From: JBLNDJ01 sp050261515
Lineage (GTDB): Bacteria; Acidobacteriota; Terriglobia; Bryobacterales; Bryobacteraceae
NCBI GenBank assembly: GCA_050261515.1
Contig: JBLNDJ010000023.1
Span: 31,167 to 95,166 of the forward strand
Reading direction: 5' to 3'
Length of the DNA stretch: 64,000 nt
The notes under the pieces are model-generated. The model saw nothing but the letters and a program-made list of their open reading frames with translations. It searched no databases and had not been told where the DNA came from. This document shows, piece after piece, positions 25,202 to 34,157 of the stretch (positions are counted from its first letter, which is position 1; every line of letters starts with the position of its first letter). A program made the translations under genes and the position numbers.

Positions 25202-27244
25202 ATGCGGATAGGCGCTCTTGTTCTGCTTGCCCTGATGGCGGTGGCGCCCGGGTTCGGGGCCGACCGGTATAAATCCTTTTTGTACGGCGTCGCGTATTAT
25301 CCCGAGCATTGGCCGGAGAGCTATTGGGAGCGGGATGCGCGGCTGATGCAGGAAGCCGGGGTCAACGCGGTCCGGATGGGCGAGTTCGCGTGGTACCTGA
25401 TGGAGCCCCGCGAGGGCGTCTACGATTTCAGCTTGTTCGACCGCGCGATCGCGGTGCTGGCGAAGCATGGGATCAAGACGATCCTCGGCACTCCGACGGC
25501 CGCTCCTCCGAAATGGCTGACGGCGAAGTATCCGGAGGCGCTGGCGGTGTATCCCGACGGGCGGCCGGTGAACGACCAGACGCGGCGGCACTATTGCTAC
25601 AACTCGCCCGCGTACCGGCGGCTGTCGAAGAAGATCGTCGAGGAAATGGCGGCGCACTTCAAGAACAACGCGGACGTCATCGGGTGGCAGACGGACAACG
25701 AGTTCAATTGCCACATCGACGAGTGCTACAGCGAGAGCTGCCGGCGGGCGTTTCGCGAGTGGGCCAAGGAGCGGTACGGCACGCTCGAATCGCTGAACGA
25801 GCGGTGGGGGAATGCGTTCTGGAGCCAGTCCTACGACAACTGGAGCGAACTCGATCTTCCCTTCCCCGCCCCGGCGTATCACAACCCGGCGCTCATGCTC
25901 GACTACAAGCGGTTCCTGTCGGCGTCGGTCATTTCGTATCAGCGCGACCAGGTGGAGATCATCCGGCGCTACCGGCCCGACGACTTCATCACGCACAACG
26001 GGTATTTCAAGAACATCGATTACTACGAGTTCAGCCGCGACCTCGATATTTTCTCGTTCGACAACTACCCTTGCTTCCATGATCAGCCGCGGTATCCGGT
26101 TGGCGCGCGGCTGACGTTTTCGCGCGGGTTCAGCGACCGTTTCATGGTCATGGAGGAGCAGACGGGGCCGGGAGGGCAGGCGTACCTGCTGCGCGCGCCG
26201 CGTCCGGGCGAGATGAGCTTGTGGGCGTTTCAGGCGATCGCGCACGGGGCCGACGGGATGATGCACTTCCGGTGGCGCACGGCGCGCAAGGGCGCCGAGG
26301 AATACTGGAGCGGCGTGCTCGAGCACGACAACATCCCGCGGGCGCGCTACGACGAGTTCAAGCGCGAGGGCTCGGAGGTGCACCGCATCGAGAAAGAAGT
26401 GCTCGGCTCGAAGGTCGTGTCCGACATCGCGGTGCTCAAGGACTACGACGCCGAGTGGGTGTTCGACTACCAGTTCCTGACCAAGGAAGTGAACATCGGC
26501 GCGGAGTATGAGCAGTTCTTCCAGGCGGCGTCCGAGGCGAGGCACAACATCGATTTCATCGGCGAGAGCGCGGATTTCAGCCGCTACAAGGTGATCTTCG
26601 CGCCGCACCTGATCCTGATGGACGAGGGGCTGGCGGGGAAGATACGGCGCTACGTGGAGCGGGGCGGCACGTTCGTGATGTCGGCTCACAGCGCGGTGAA
26701 GAACCGCGACAACGCGATGACGGACCAGGTGAAGCCGATCCTGGTGAACGATCTTTTCGGCGTGGATGCGATCGACTTCCAGTGCTACCAGCCGCCGTCG
26801 GCCGGAAAGAACGCAATCCGGTTCGCGGATGGGACGCTGGTGCCCGTGCACGTGTTCGCCGATGTGCTCAAGACGAAAACGGCCTCGCCGCTGGCGACCT
26901 GGAACGCGGACTTCCTGAAGAGCGGACCGGCCGTGACGGTGAACCGGGTAGGCAAAGGGCAGGCGGTCTACTACGGGTCGTTCTTCAACCTGGAGTCGGC
27001 GCGGTATTTGATCCGCCATTTCGCGGCGCAATTCGGGTTGAAGCCGCTGATGACGGGGGTGCCGGAGAGCGTCGAGGTGACGCGCCGGACGCGCGGCACA
27101 ACGAACTACTACTTCGTGCTGAACCACGAAGACGCGACGGTGGAGATCAAACCGGGGCCCGGCTACTTCGACGTGCTGGCGGGCGCTCCGGCCCCGGCGG
27201 CGATGACGCTGAAGCCGTTCGAGTACAGGGTATTGAGAAAGTAA
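25202..27244 (+). CDS. Beta-galactosidase, GH42
   Basis: A 680-residue exported glycoside hydrolase. The ATG at 25202 gives a signal peptide (MRIGALVLLALMAVAPGFGA). The GH42 TIM barrel begins YGVAYYPEHWPESYWERDA, with AGVNAVRMGEFAWYLMEPREG and GWQTDNEFNC (acid/base Glu167). The nucleophile region is VMEEQTGPGG (Glu318 or Glu319). The trimerisation-like and C-terminal beta domains follow (RYVERGGTFVMSAHS; FYVLNHED-type strand near the end). The signal peptide means it acts in the periplasm or outside, releasing galactose or arabinose-like residues from glycans. It stands alone, followed by an inverted-repeat element. Confidence 0.93.
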   Translation: MRIGALVLLALMAVAPGFGADRYKSFLYGVAYYPEHWPESYWERDARLMQEAGVNAVRMGEFAWYLMEPREGVYDFSLFDRAIAVLAKHGIKTILGTPTAAPPKWLTAKYPEALAVYPDGRPVNDQTRRHYCYNSPAYRRLSKKIVEEMAAHFKNNADVIGWQTDNEFNCHIDECYSESCRRAFREWAKERYGTLESLNERWGNAFWSQSYDNWSELDLPFPAPAYHNPALMLDYKRFLSASVISYQRDQVEIIRRYRPDDFITHNGYFKNIDYYEFSRDLDIFSFDNYPCFHDQPRYPVGARLTFSRGFSDRFMVMEEQTGPGGQAYLLRAPRPGEMSLWAFQAIAHGADGMMHFRWRTARKGAEEYWSGVLEHDNIPRARYDEFKREGSEVHRIEKEVLGSKVVSDIAVLKDYDAEWVFDYQFLTKEVNIGAEYEQFFQAASEARHNIDFIGESADFSRYKVIFAPHLILMDEGLAGKIRRYVERGGTFVMSAHSAVKNRDNAMTDQVKPILVNDLFGVDAIDFQCYQPPSAGKNAIRFADGTLVPVHVFADVLKTKTASPLATWNADFLKSGPAVTVNRVGKGQAVYYGSFFNLESARYLIRHFAAQFGLKPLMTGVPESVEVTRRTRGTTNYYFVLNHEDATVEIKPGPGYFDVLAGAPAPAAMTLKPFEYRVLRK

Positions 27245-27251
27245 CAGCTCT

Positions 27252-27322
27252 TACCGCAGAGACGCAGAGGACGCAGAGAAAACCGGACTATCTTTCTCTG
27301 TGTTCTCCGCGTCTCCGCGGTA
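27252..27322. repeat. Inverted-repeat element (CGCAGAGACGCAGAGGA family), copy 2
   Basis: The left arm at 27252-27281 and right arm at 27293-27322 are nearly perfect inverted repeats (the right arm ends GCGTCTCCGCGGTA). It lies 7 bp after the GH42 stop and just before the convergent GH20-like gene, where it could serve as a two-way terminator. Compare copy 1 at 17732-17791. Confidence 0.8.
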
Positions 27323-27325
27323 GAT

Positions 27326-28381
27326 TTAGTTTTTCCGGAGCGACGCGAACACCGTCCGGAAACAGTTCGCGGCTTCGGCTGCGCTTTTGTCCCCGCGGCC
27401 CGTGCCGGTTTCTCCGAAGTAGGCCCGCAGGAAAACTCCTCCGGGGGACCAAGTGGTTTGCAGCACGCCGAGCATGCGCGCGGCGATCGGCTCGGCGGCG
27501 TAGTTCCTCACCGAGTTGATCAGCTCGAGCTGGCCGGTGGCGGCTTTCACGTCGCGCCAGGGAGAGGCGACAACGGGGAAGCCCTTGAGCGCGAACATCG
27601 CCGTGGTCGGGACGGCGGATTCATAGTGCCAGTCGCAGATCACGATGTCGGTGGGGACGTGGTCGATGGCCGGGTGCGTGCCGTTGAAGCTTCCTTCCCA
27701 TTCGCCGGTAGCGGTGGCGGCGCCGTCGATGAATCGGTCGCCCCACATCCACATGGTGCGCTTGGATCGCGCGAGGTGGTCATGCAGCGTGCGCACTTCC
27801 TGGGCGAAGAGGTCCGACTTGAGCTTGCCCTTGCAGCGCGGGCAATCGGTCTCGCCGATGAGGAACACTTCGTCCATGCCCACGTGGAAGGCGTCGGCTT
27901 CGAAGGCGTCGATCAGCTCGTCCATCAGGTCGAACAGCACGTCGTGAACGGCCGGGTGGAGCGGGCAGTAACTGCGGCAGTAGATCCCTTCATTGTTCGG
28001 ATACTTGCCAGGCGTTTCGTCGAATTCGGGGTGCGAGCGCAGCAGGCCGAACGTCGTCTTGGCCCAGGACTGGTGGCCGAGCATGTTGATCATCGGGATC
28101 AGGCGGACGTTCGACTTCCTGGCCGCCGCAACGAGCTGCTTCACGTCGTCGCGCGAGAGGGCGTCGGGGTCGACGACCTCGGGGCGGCGCTGATAGCGAT
28201 AGTGATAGTTGACTTCAAGGATGAGCGTGTTGAGGCCCTCCCTGGGCGCCGCCTGCTCGATGAAGCGTACGAGCAGGGGGATTTCGTCAGGCTTGGGGGC
28301 CATCATGTGGAGGCCGCGCACGGGAAGACCGGCCGCGAAGACCGGCAGTGCAAGTAGAAGACCGCATAGTATTCGGCGCAT
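27326..28381 (-). CDS. GH20-like beta-N-acetylhexosaminidase family protein
   Basis: A 351-residue exported protein with a signal peptide (MRRILCGLLLALPVFAAG). The barrel shows GLNTLILEVNYHYRY, VRLIPMINMLGHQSWAK and the catalytic-type pair in HVGMDEVFLIG (Asp-Glu, about residue 170), which is the GH20 substrate-assisted catalysis signature. A cysteine pair (CPRCKGK) follows, as in some GH20-related proteins. It lacks the usual N-terminal GH20b domain and is shorter than classical hexosaminidases. The likely substrate is N-acetylhexosaminide glycans. It is convergent with the GH42 gene. Confidence 0.82.
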   Translation of the reverse strand: MRRILCGLLLALPVFAAGLPVRGLHMMAPKPDEIPLLVRFIEQAAPREGLNTLILEVNYHYRYQRRPEVVDPDALSRDDVKQLVAAARKSNVRLIPMINMLGHQSWAKTTFGLLRSHPEFDETPGKYPNNEGIYCRSYCPLHPAVHDVLFDLMDELIDAFEADAFHVGMDEVFLIGETDCPRCKGKLKSDLFAQEVRTLHDHLARSKRTMWMWGDRFIDGAATATGEWEGSFNGTHPAIDHVPTDIVICDWHYESAVPTTAMFALKGFPVVASPWRDVKAATGQLELINSVRNYAAEPIAARMLGVLQTTWSPGGVFLRAYFGETGTGRGDKSAAEAANCFRTVFASLRKN

Positions 28382-28422
28382 GGGGGGAAGATATCACGGA
28401 CGGGCCCCCGCCGGGTGATTGT

Positions 28423-31188
28423 CTAGATCTGGAACAACCGGTCGAAGAACTCGCGGGTCCGGGCCTGGATTTGTGCCAGCTCGATGTCGAGCGGCTGGTC
28501 GTGCAGGTGGTCGGGCGTCCAGCGGCGGACGAGCGCGTCGAGATTTTCGAGCTGCGCTCCGTTGGTGGGGAGCGTGCCTTCGGCGTGTCCGGTAGCGACG
28601 CGCAGGCCGTGATCGACGGCGCGGTAAAAGGTCGCGGCGTCGCGCAGGAAATCGGCATCGGGGCGTTCGAGGTGGCCCATCTGCTCGATGACGTCGATGC
28701 GCGCGGGCGTGTTCAGCACCTTGTAGAAAATGCCCGCGCCTTTGAGCCTGAGGTACATCAGGGCAAAATCGATGTCGTAGTAGCCGCCGCGGCCGGCTTT
28801 GAGCGGGTTGCCGCCGCCCTGCTCTTTTTCGAGGCGCAGGCGCATTTGCAGAAGCTGCTTGCGCGAGCGGCCGCTCTGGCCATAGCGGCGCCAGTCCACG
28901 CGCTGAAGCTCGTTCAGGAAATTCGTGCCGCGCTCGACGTCTCCCGCCACGGCGCGCGACTTCATATACGTGATGCCTTCCCAGGCTTCGGCGGAGTTGG
29001 CGAAGTAGCTTTTGTACGCCGTCTCGGATTGCACGAGGGCTCCGGAGCGGCCGTTGGGCCGCAAGCGCGTATCGACGGCGAACATCATGCCGTCGCCGGT
29101 GTAGGCGCTCACGGTTGAGATGATGCGCTCGGCGACGCGCGTCCAGAAGGCCTGCTCGGGGGCGTCTTCATCGGGGATGACGAAGACAAGGTCGGCATCG
29201 GAGGCGAGGTCGAACTCGCGCATGCCGAGGCGGCCGAGCGTGACCACCATCATCTGTGTCCCGGGCCGGTATTCCGAGCGCGGGGGATGAGAGTGGGCCA
29301 CCTCCTCAACGGCCATGCGGTAGGCGCCGGCGATGACGGCGTCGGCCAGGTCCGAAGTGCGGGCGAGCGTCTCGAAAATTTCGCTCTCCATGCAGATGCT
29401 TTCGGACTGGAGGCGGAACATCTCGCGGCGAAAGAAGCGGCGCAGCTCGCCCGGGTCGTCGAGCGAGGCGGCTTCTTCGGCGTAGGGCAGGTCGGGTCCG
29501 GTGCGCTTGCGCATGCGGCGCACTTCGGCGAGCAGCTCGGGGGTGCGGATCAATTGCTCGGCGAAGTAGGGGCTGTGCTCGAAAATGTCGAGGACGTGGC
29601 TGGAGAGCGCGGTATCGGAATCCATCCAGCCGAGCCACTCGGGGTTGGGCAAAATGCGCTCGAGGAAATGCTCGAAGTGCACGCGGCCGCGCCGGAGGTC
29701 GCTGCGGGCGAGCACGGAAGCGAAGCGCGGGGCGCGCTGGTCGAGGAAACGGACGAGGTTGCTCGCGCCGGCCTCGACCGGCTGCTCGGGCTCGTGGGGC
29801 GCGGCGCCGGTGGAAATCGCGGCGGGCGCGGGCGCGTAATAGATGGGCTGCTGGGCGTGAATCACGCGCTCGTAGATTTCCTGCACTTCTTCGAGGTGCT
29901 GGTTCAGCTCGCCGAGCAGGGACTCGGTGCGCGGCATCTTCCTCGCCAGCGCGGCCAGCTCGCCGGGGTCCTTCGGGAGCGTGTGGGTCTGGCGGTCCTC
30001 GTCGAATTGCAGCCGGTGCTCGAGGTGGCGGAGGAACTGGTAGGCCGAGGCGAGACGCGAGTATTCGGTAGGCGAGAGCAGGTCTTTGTCGCGCAGGCGC
30101 GAGAGCGCCAGCAGCGTGCCGCCGTGGCGCACCCAGCGGTCGCGGCCGCCGTGCAGGCGCTGGAGGCATTGCACGAGGAACTCGATGTCGCGGATGCCGC
30201 CGGGGGCGAGCTTGATGTTGAAGCCCTGCGAGGCGCCGCGGCGCGCGGCGAGTTTTTCGGCAATGCGCTCGCGCGTTTCAGACGCCGCTTCGACCACGCT
30301 GAAATCGAGCGTGCTCGAGTAGATGAGCGGCTCGGCGGCGTCGAGCAGCGCGAGGCCGAGCCCGCGGTCTCCCGCCGAGACGCGCGCCTTGATGAGCATC
30401 TGAAGCTCCCAGTCGCGCGCGCGGCTCTGGTAATAGCTGCGGGCTCCGTCGAGCGAGATGGCGACTTCGCCGAAGCGGCCGTCGGGGCGGAGCCGCAGGT
30501 CCACGCGGTACGCAATACCCGCGCTGGTGTAAGTGGAAAGCAGCGCGGTCAACTGGTTGGCGAGCTTCTTGTGGAACTCCTTGTTCGTGATGCGCTCGGG
30601 CCCGGCGGTTTCGCCGTTGTCGCCGTAGAGGAACATCAGGTCGATGTCGGAGCTGTAGTTGAGTTCCTTGCCGCCGAGCTTGCCGAGCGAGAGGATCGTG
30701 AAGCGCGGATCGCTCGGGAGGCCGTGTTTGGCGGCCAGTTCGTCGCGGATGCGGCGGTAGCAGACGTCGAGCACGGCGTCGGCAATGTTCGAGAGCTCCT
30801 CGGTGACCTCGGGGAGCATGGCGATGCCCATGACGTCGCGCAGCACGACGCGCAGGATCTGGCGGCGGCGGAACAGCGCGAGCGTGTGAGCGGAGAGCGC
30901 GCCGGGGCCGTCCGCATCGAGCGCGGCTTCGAGGCGCGCGATCAACTCCTCGACCGGAAGCAGCGGATCGAGCGCGCCCGAGCCCATCAGCTCCTCGATC
31001 CACTCCGGATGCGCGAGCACAGCTTCGGAAAGAAAACGGCTGTAGGAGGAGACAGCGACGAGGAGTTGCAGCCCGGTATTGGTCCCGGCGATGCGTTCGA
31101 ATTCGGCAGGCTTTTCGCCGCGCAGGCGTTCGAGGAAATTGAGAACGTCCGCGGGGAGCCCTTCGAAAACGCGGGTTTCGTTCACCAA
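28423..31188 (-). CDS. glnE: Glutamine synthetase adenylyltransferase/deadenylylase
   Basis: A 921-residue bifunctional regulator of glutamine synthetase. Both nucleotidyltransferase domains are present: LGKLGGKELNYSSDIDLMFL (Asp181/Asp183) in the N-terminal half, and LGRLGMREFDLASDADLVFV near residue 655 in the C-terminal half. The length matches the family (about 945 in E. coli). It lies directly downstream of glnA on the same strand, separated by a repeat. The start is a non-ATG codon (TTG at 31188 or GTG at 31185) only a few bases from a TATAAT on the same strand, so a leaderless transcript is possible. Confidence 0.96.
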   Translation of the reverse strand: MVNETRVFEGLPADVLNFLERLRGEKPAEFERIAGTNTGLQLLVAVSSYSRFLSEAVLAHPEWIEELMGSGALDPLLPVEELIARLEAALDADGPGALSAHTLALFRRRQILRVVLRDVMGIAMLPEVTEELSNIADAVLDVCYRRIRDELAAKHGLPSDPRFTILSLGKLGGKELNYSSDIDLMFLYGDNGETAGPERITNKEFHKKLANQLTALLSTYTSAGIAYRVDLRLRPDGRFGEVAISLDGARSYYQSRARDWELQMLIKARVSAGDRGLGLALLDAAEPLIYSSTLDFSVVEAASETRERIAEKLAARRGASQGFNIKLAPGGIRDIEFLVQCLQRLHGGRDRWVRHGGTLLALSRLRDKDLLSPTEYSRLASAYQFLRHLEHRLQFDEDRQTHTLPKDPGELAALARKMPRTESLLGELNQHLEEVQEIYERVIHAQQPIYYAPAPAAISTGAAPHEPEQPVEAGASNLVRFLDQRAPRFASVLARSDLRRGRVHFEHFLERILPNPEWLGWMDSDTALSSHVLDIFEHSPYFAEQLIRTPELLAEVRRMRKRTGPDLPYAEEAASLDDPGELRRFFRREMFRLQSESICMESEIFETLARTSDLADAVIAGAYRMAVEEVAHSHPPRSEYRPGTQMMVVTLGRLGMREFDLASDADLVFVIPDEDAPEQAFWTRVAERIISTVSAYTGDGMMFAVDTRLRPNGRSGALVQSETAYKSYFANSAEAWEGITYMKSRAVAGDVERGTNFLNELQRVDWRRYGQSGRSRKQLLQMRLRLEKEQGGGNPLKAGRGGYYDIDFALMYLRLKGAGIFYKVLNTPARIDVIEQMGHLERPDADFLRDAATFYRAVDHGLRVATGHAEGTLPTNGAQLENLDALVRRWTPDHLHDQPLDIELAQIQARTREFFDRLFQI

Positions 31189-31203
31189 GGAGAATTATAG
31201 CGG

Positions 31204-31270
31204 GGAGAAGCTGGAAGGCGGAAGCCAGAAGCCGGAAGCACGGAGGGTTCCTCCCGGCTTCCGGCTTCGA
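31204..31270. repeat. GAAGCCRGAAG repeat with hairpin between glnA and glnE
   Basis: A run of GAAGCCAGAAGCCGGAAGC followed by GCTTCCGGCTTC forms a hairpin in the 93-bp gap between glnA and glnE. The units resemble the AGAAGYC heptamers at 3615-3680. It may attenuate read-through from glnA into glnE. Confidence 0.7.
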
Positions 31271-31281
31271 ATTTCTTGTTT

Positions 31282-32691
31282 TTAGATGTCGTAATACAGA
31301 GCGAATTCGTACGGATGCGGCCTGAGGCGCACCGCGTCCGCTTCGTTCTTGCGCTTGTAGTCGATGAAGGCTTCGATCAGCTCTTCTGTGAAGACGTCGC
31401 CTTTCAGCAGGAAGGCGTGATCGTCTTCGAGGCAGTTGAGCGCTTCTTCGAGAGAGCCCGGCATGGAGGGAACGTTACGCAGCTCTTCCGGCGACAGGTC
31501 GTAAATATCCTTGTCGAGCGGTTCGCCCGGAGAGATCTTGTTCAGCACACCGTCGAGGCCGGCCATCAGGAGCGCGGCGAATGCGAGGTACGGGTTAGCC
31601 GACGGGTCCGGCGGACGGAACTCGATCCGCTTCGCCTTCGGGCTCGAGGAGTACATCGGGATGCGGACTGCGGCGGAGCGGTTGCGACGAGAATACGCCA
31701 GGTTCACAGGCGCTTCGTAGCCCGGCACCAGCCGCTTGTAGCTGTTCGTCGTCGGCGCGATGATCGCCGACAGCGCACGCGCGTGCTTCAGCAGTCCGCC
31801 TACGTACCACAGCGCCATCTGGCTCAGGCCGGCGTAGCAGTCGCCCGCGAACAGCGGCTTGCCGTCCTTCCAGAGGCTCTGGTGGCAGTGCATCCCGCTT
31901 CCGTTGTCGGCGAACAGCGGCTTCGGCATGAAGGTGACTGTCTTGCCGTACTGGTTCGCGACGTTCCTGATGCAGTACTTATACAGCATCATCGCGTCGG
32001 CCGACTTCAGCAGCGAATCGAACCGCAGGTCGATTTCCGCCTGGCCGCCGGTGGCGACTTCGTGGTGGTGGCACTCGACGTTCAGCCCGGCATTGATCAT
32101 GGTCTGGACCATGACGCTGCGCAGATCCTGATAATGGTCCGTCGGAGGAACCGGGAAGTAGCCTTCCTTGTACCGCGGCCGGTAACCGAGGTTGTCGTTC
32201 TCGCGGCCCGTGTTCCAGCGGCCCTCTTCGGCGTCGATGTAGTAGTAACCGGAGTGCTGGTTCTGGTCGAACCGGATGTTGTCGAAGATAAAGAACTCGG
32301 CTTCGGCGCCGAAGTAAGACGTGTCGGCGATACCCGAATTCGTGAGATACAGTTCGGCTTTCTTGGCGATCCACCGCGGGTCACGTTCGTAGTGCTGGTG
32401 CGTGATGGGATCGACCGCGTCGGCGATCATGACGAGCGTCGGCGTCTCGCCGAAGGGATCCATGACGGCCGTCGAGGGATCCGGCACGAGAAGCATGTCG
32501 CTCTCGTTGATACTTGCCCATGCCCGGATGCTCGATCCGTCAAACCCCTTGCCTTCCTCGAAGACTGCCTCATTCAGCTCGCTGATAGGATAAGAGACGT
32601 GATGCCACAGACCGGGAATATCGCTGAAGCGAAGATCAATTTGCTTCGCGTCGTTTTTCTTGGCAAATTCTAATACTTCCTTAGGACTCAT
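31282..32691 (-). CDS. glnA: Glutamine synthetase, type I (adenylylation-regulated)
   Basis: A 469-residue enzyme making glutamine from glutamate, ammonia and ATP. Visible features are GFDGSSIRAWASINESDMLL, the metal site FGAEAEFFIFD, the ammonium/glutamate loop NGSGMHCHQSLWKDGKPLF, and the ATP-binding KRLVPGYEAPVN. The adenylylation loop DKDIYDLSPEEL carries Tyr397, the same number as in E. coli, and glnE lies next to it, so covalent control is expected. A strong ribosome binding site (AGGAGG) precedes the ATG at 32691. A 17-bp-spaced promoter is present upstream. Confidence 0.98.
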   Translation of the reverse strand: MSPKEVLEFAKKNDAKQIDLRFSDIPGLWHHVSYPISELNEAVFEEGKGFDGSSIRAWASINESDMLLVPDPSTAVMDPFGETPTLVMIADAVDPITHQHYERDPRWIAKKAELYLTNSGIADTSYFGAEAEFFIFDNIRFDQNQHSGYYYIDAEEGRWNTGRENDNLGYRPRYKEGYFPVPPTDHYQDLRSVMVQTMINAGLNVECHHHEVATGGQAEIDLRFDSLLKSADAMMLYKYCIRNVANQYGKTVTFMPKPLFADNGSGMHCHQSLWKDGKPLFAGDCYAGLSQMALWYVGGLLKHARALSAIIAPTTNSYKRLVPGYEAPVNLAYSRRNRSAAVRIPMYSSSPKAKRIEFRPPDPSANPYLAFAALLMAGLDGVLNKISPGEPLDKDIYDLSPEELRNVPSMPGSLEEALNCLEDDHAFLLKGDVFTEELIEAFIDYKRKNEADAVRLRPHPYEFALYYDI

Positions 32692-32712
32692 TCATCCTCC
32701 TGGGGGCGTACA

Positions 32713-32722
32713 AACGTACGTT
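32713..32722. promoter_or_regulatory. Palindrome AACGTACGTT in the glnA leader
   Basis: A perfect 10-bp dyad lying between the predicted glnA transcription start and its start codon. It could bind a regulator or be chance. Confidence 0.3.
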
Positions 32723-32755
32723 GAGCGGGCGGGCCTCAGCCGCGATTTGATTTTC

Positions 32756-32784
32756 AGAATACTGGACGGGGTAGAGGGGGTCAA
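32756..32784 (-). promoter_or_regulatory. Sigma70-type promoter for glnA
   Basis: On the minus strand TTGACC (32784-32779) and TATTCT (32761-32756) are separated by 17 bp, predicting a start near 32749 and a leader of about 58 nt before glnA. No sigma54 (GG-N10-GC) site was recognised. Confidence 0.5.
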
Positions 32785-32797
32785 GAAAGTTTTTTTT

Positions 32798-34153
32798 ATG
32801 GAGCAGATAGCTTTTACCTTTGAGCCCGCGCGCCGCGTCTTCACCGTGGCGGAGCTGAATTCGGCCATTCACGGCCTGCTCGAGCGCGAATTCGCCGACG
32901 TCTGGGTGGCGGGCGAAATCTCGGGGACGCGTCTGGCTTCGAGCGGTCATTATTACTTCACGCTCAAGGAACGGGACGCGCAGCTGCGGTGCGTCTGCTT
33001 CCGCCAGACCGCGCGGTATCTGAAATTCAAGCCGCAGGATGGCGTAGCGGTGGTGGCGCGCGGGCGCGTGGACGTTTACGAGGCGCGGGGCGAGTATCAG
33101 CTACTGGTCGAATCGATCGAGCCGCGGGGGCACGGCGCGCTTCAGTTCGCCTTCGAGCAGCTTAAGAAGAAGCTGGCGGCCGAGGGACTGTTCGAGGCAG
33201 CGCGGAAGCGGCCGATTCCGAAGTATCCGCGGCGGATCGGGATCGTGACGTCCCCGGCGGGCGCGGCGATACGCGATCTGCTGAACATTCTGGCGCGGCG
33301 GTTTCCGGGGCTGCACATACGGGTGTTCCCGGCGCTGGTGCAGGGCGAGGGATCGGTGGAGGACGTGTGCCGCGGCCTGGCGTACTTCGGCGCTTCGGGG
33401 TGGGCGGACGTCGTGATCGTGGCGCGCGGCGGCGGGTCGATCGAGGACCTGTGGACGTTCAACGTGGAGGCGGTGGCGCGGGCGATCGCGGCGTCTCCGG
33501 TGCCGGTGATTTCGGCCGTGGGCCACGAGACCGACGTAACGATCGCAGATTTCGTCGCGGACCTGCGCGCGCCTACGCCGTCGGCGGCGGCGGAACTCGT
33601 AGTCGGGACGCGGCAGGCGGTTTACGAGCGCATCGACGGGGAGATCGCGAAGCTGCGGCAGCTTCTGCGATACCGGCTGGCCGATGCGGAGCGGCGGCTG
33701 CACCAGCGCGGGATCGACCGTGCGACGTCGCTGCTTCAGCGCAAGATCGGGCGGTCGCTCCAGCGCGTGGACGAGTTCGACTACGAGATGCGCAACCGCG
33801 TGCGGCGGGCGATCGAGCAGCGGCGGCTCAGGCTGAGGAGTCTCGAGAGCCGCCTGACGATGCTCGATCTGCGGCTGCGTTTCGCAGGGGCGCGGCGGAG
33901 GCTCGAAATCGCAGACGGCGCCGCGCTCCAGCATGTGCATCTGCGGATCGCGCGGGCGCGGGCGCGCTATGAGCCGCTCGCCGCGCAATTGCACCAGCTC
34001 AGCCCGCTGCGCGTGCTCGACCGGGGATACGCGATCGTGCAGGATGCGCAAGGGCGCATTTTGAAGGACGCGGGGGACATCGCGCCCGAGTCGCCGATCG
34101 GCGTTCGGCTGGCAAAAGGCCGGCTCAAAGCGCGGGTGACGGAGACGGACTGA
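32798..34153 (+). CDS. xseA: Exodeoxyribonuclease VII large subunit
   Basis: A 451-residue nuclease subunit degrading single-stranded DNA to oligonucleotides. It has the N-terminal OB-fold (FTVAELNSAIHGLLEREFAD then VWVAGEISGTRLASSGHYYF), the central catalytic region IGIVTSPAGAAIRDLLNILA and VIVARGGGSIEDLWTFN then VISAVGHETDVTIADFVAD, and a C-terminal helical region. The ATG at 32798 matches the usual N-terminus. The bases just before it are an A/T tract with eight T residues and no clear ribosome binding site. The small subunit gene xseB does not follow; a palindromic repeat begins 6 bp after the stop. Confidence 0.96.
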   Translation: MEQIAFTFEPARRVFTVAELNSAIHGLLEREFADVWVAGEISGTRLASSGHYYFTLKERDAQLRCVCFRQTARYLKFKPQDGVAVVARGRVDVYEARGEYQLLVESIEPRGHGALQFAFEQLKKKLAAEGLFEAARKRPIPKYPRRIGIVTSPAGAAIRDLLNILARRFPGLHIRVFPALVQGEGSVEDVCRGLAYFGASGWADVVIVARGGGSIEDLWTFNVEAVARAIAASPVPVISAVGHETDVTIADFVADLRAPTPSAAAELVVGTRQAVYERIDGEIAKLRQLLRYRLADAERRLHQRGIDRATSLLQRKIGRSLQRVDEFDYEMRNRVRRAIEQRRLRLRSLESRLTMLDLRLRFAGARRRLEIADGAALQHVHLRIARARARYEPLAAQLHQLSPLRVLDRGYAIVQDAQGRILKDAGDIAPESPIGVRLAKGRLKARVTETD

Positions 34154-34157
34154 AACA

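Noticed and set aside
25193..27127. Long minus-strand open frame opposite the GH42 gene
   Set aside because: Arg/Val/His-rich shadow without any motif; the GH42 gene on the other strand has catalytic residues and a signal peptide.
29287..31200. Long plus-strand open frame opposite glnE
   Set aside because: Its composition (Gly, Ala, Glu, Arg runs) mirrors the codon pattern of glnE, and the glnE protein is unmistakable.
32692..32797. A riboswitch or glutamine-type regulatory RNA upstream of glnA
   Set aside because: The leader is only about 58 nt and shows a single 10-bp dyad; no glnA-RNA motif could be recognised.
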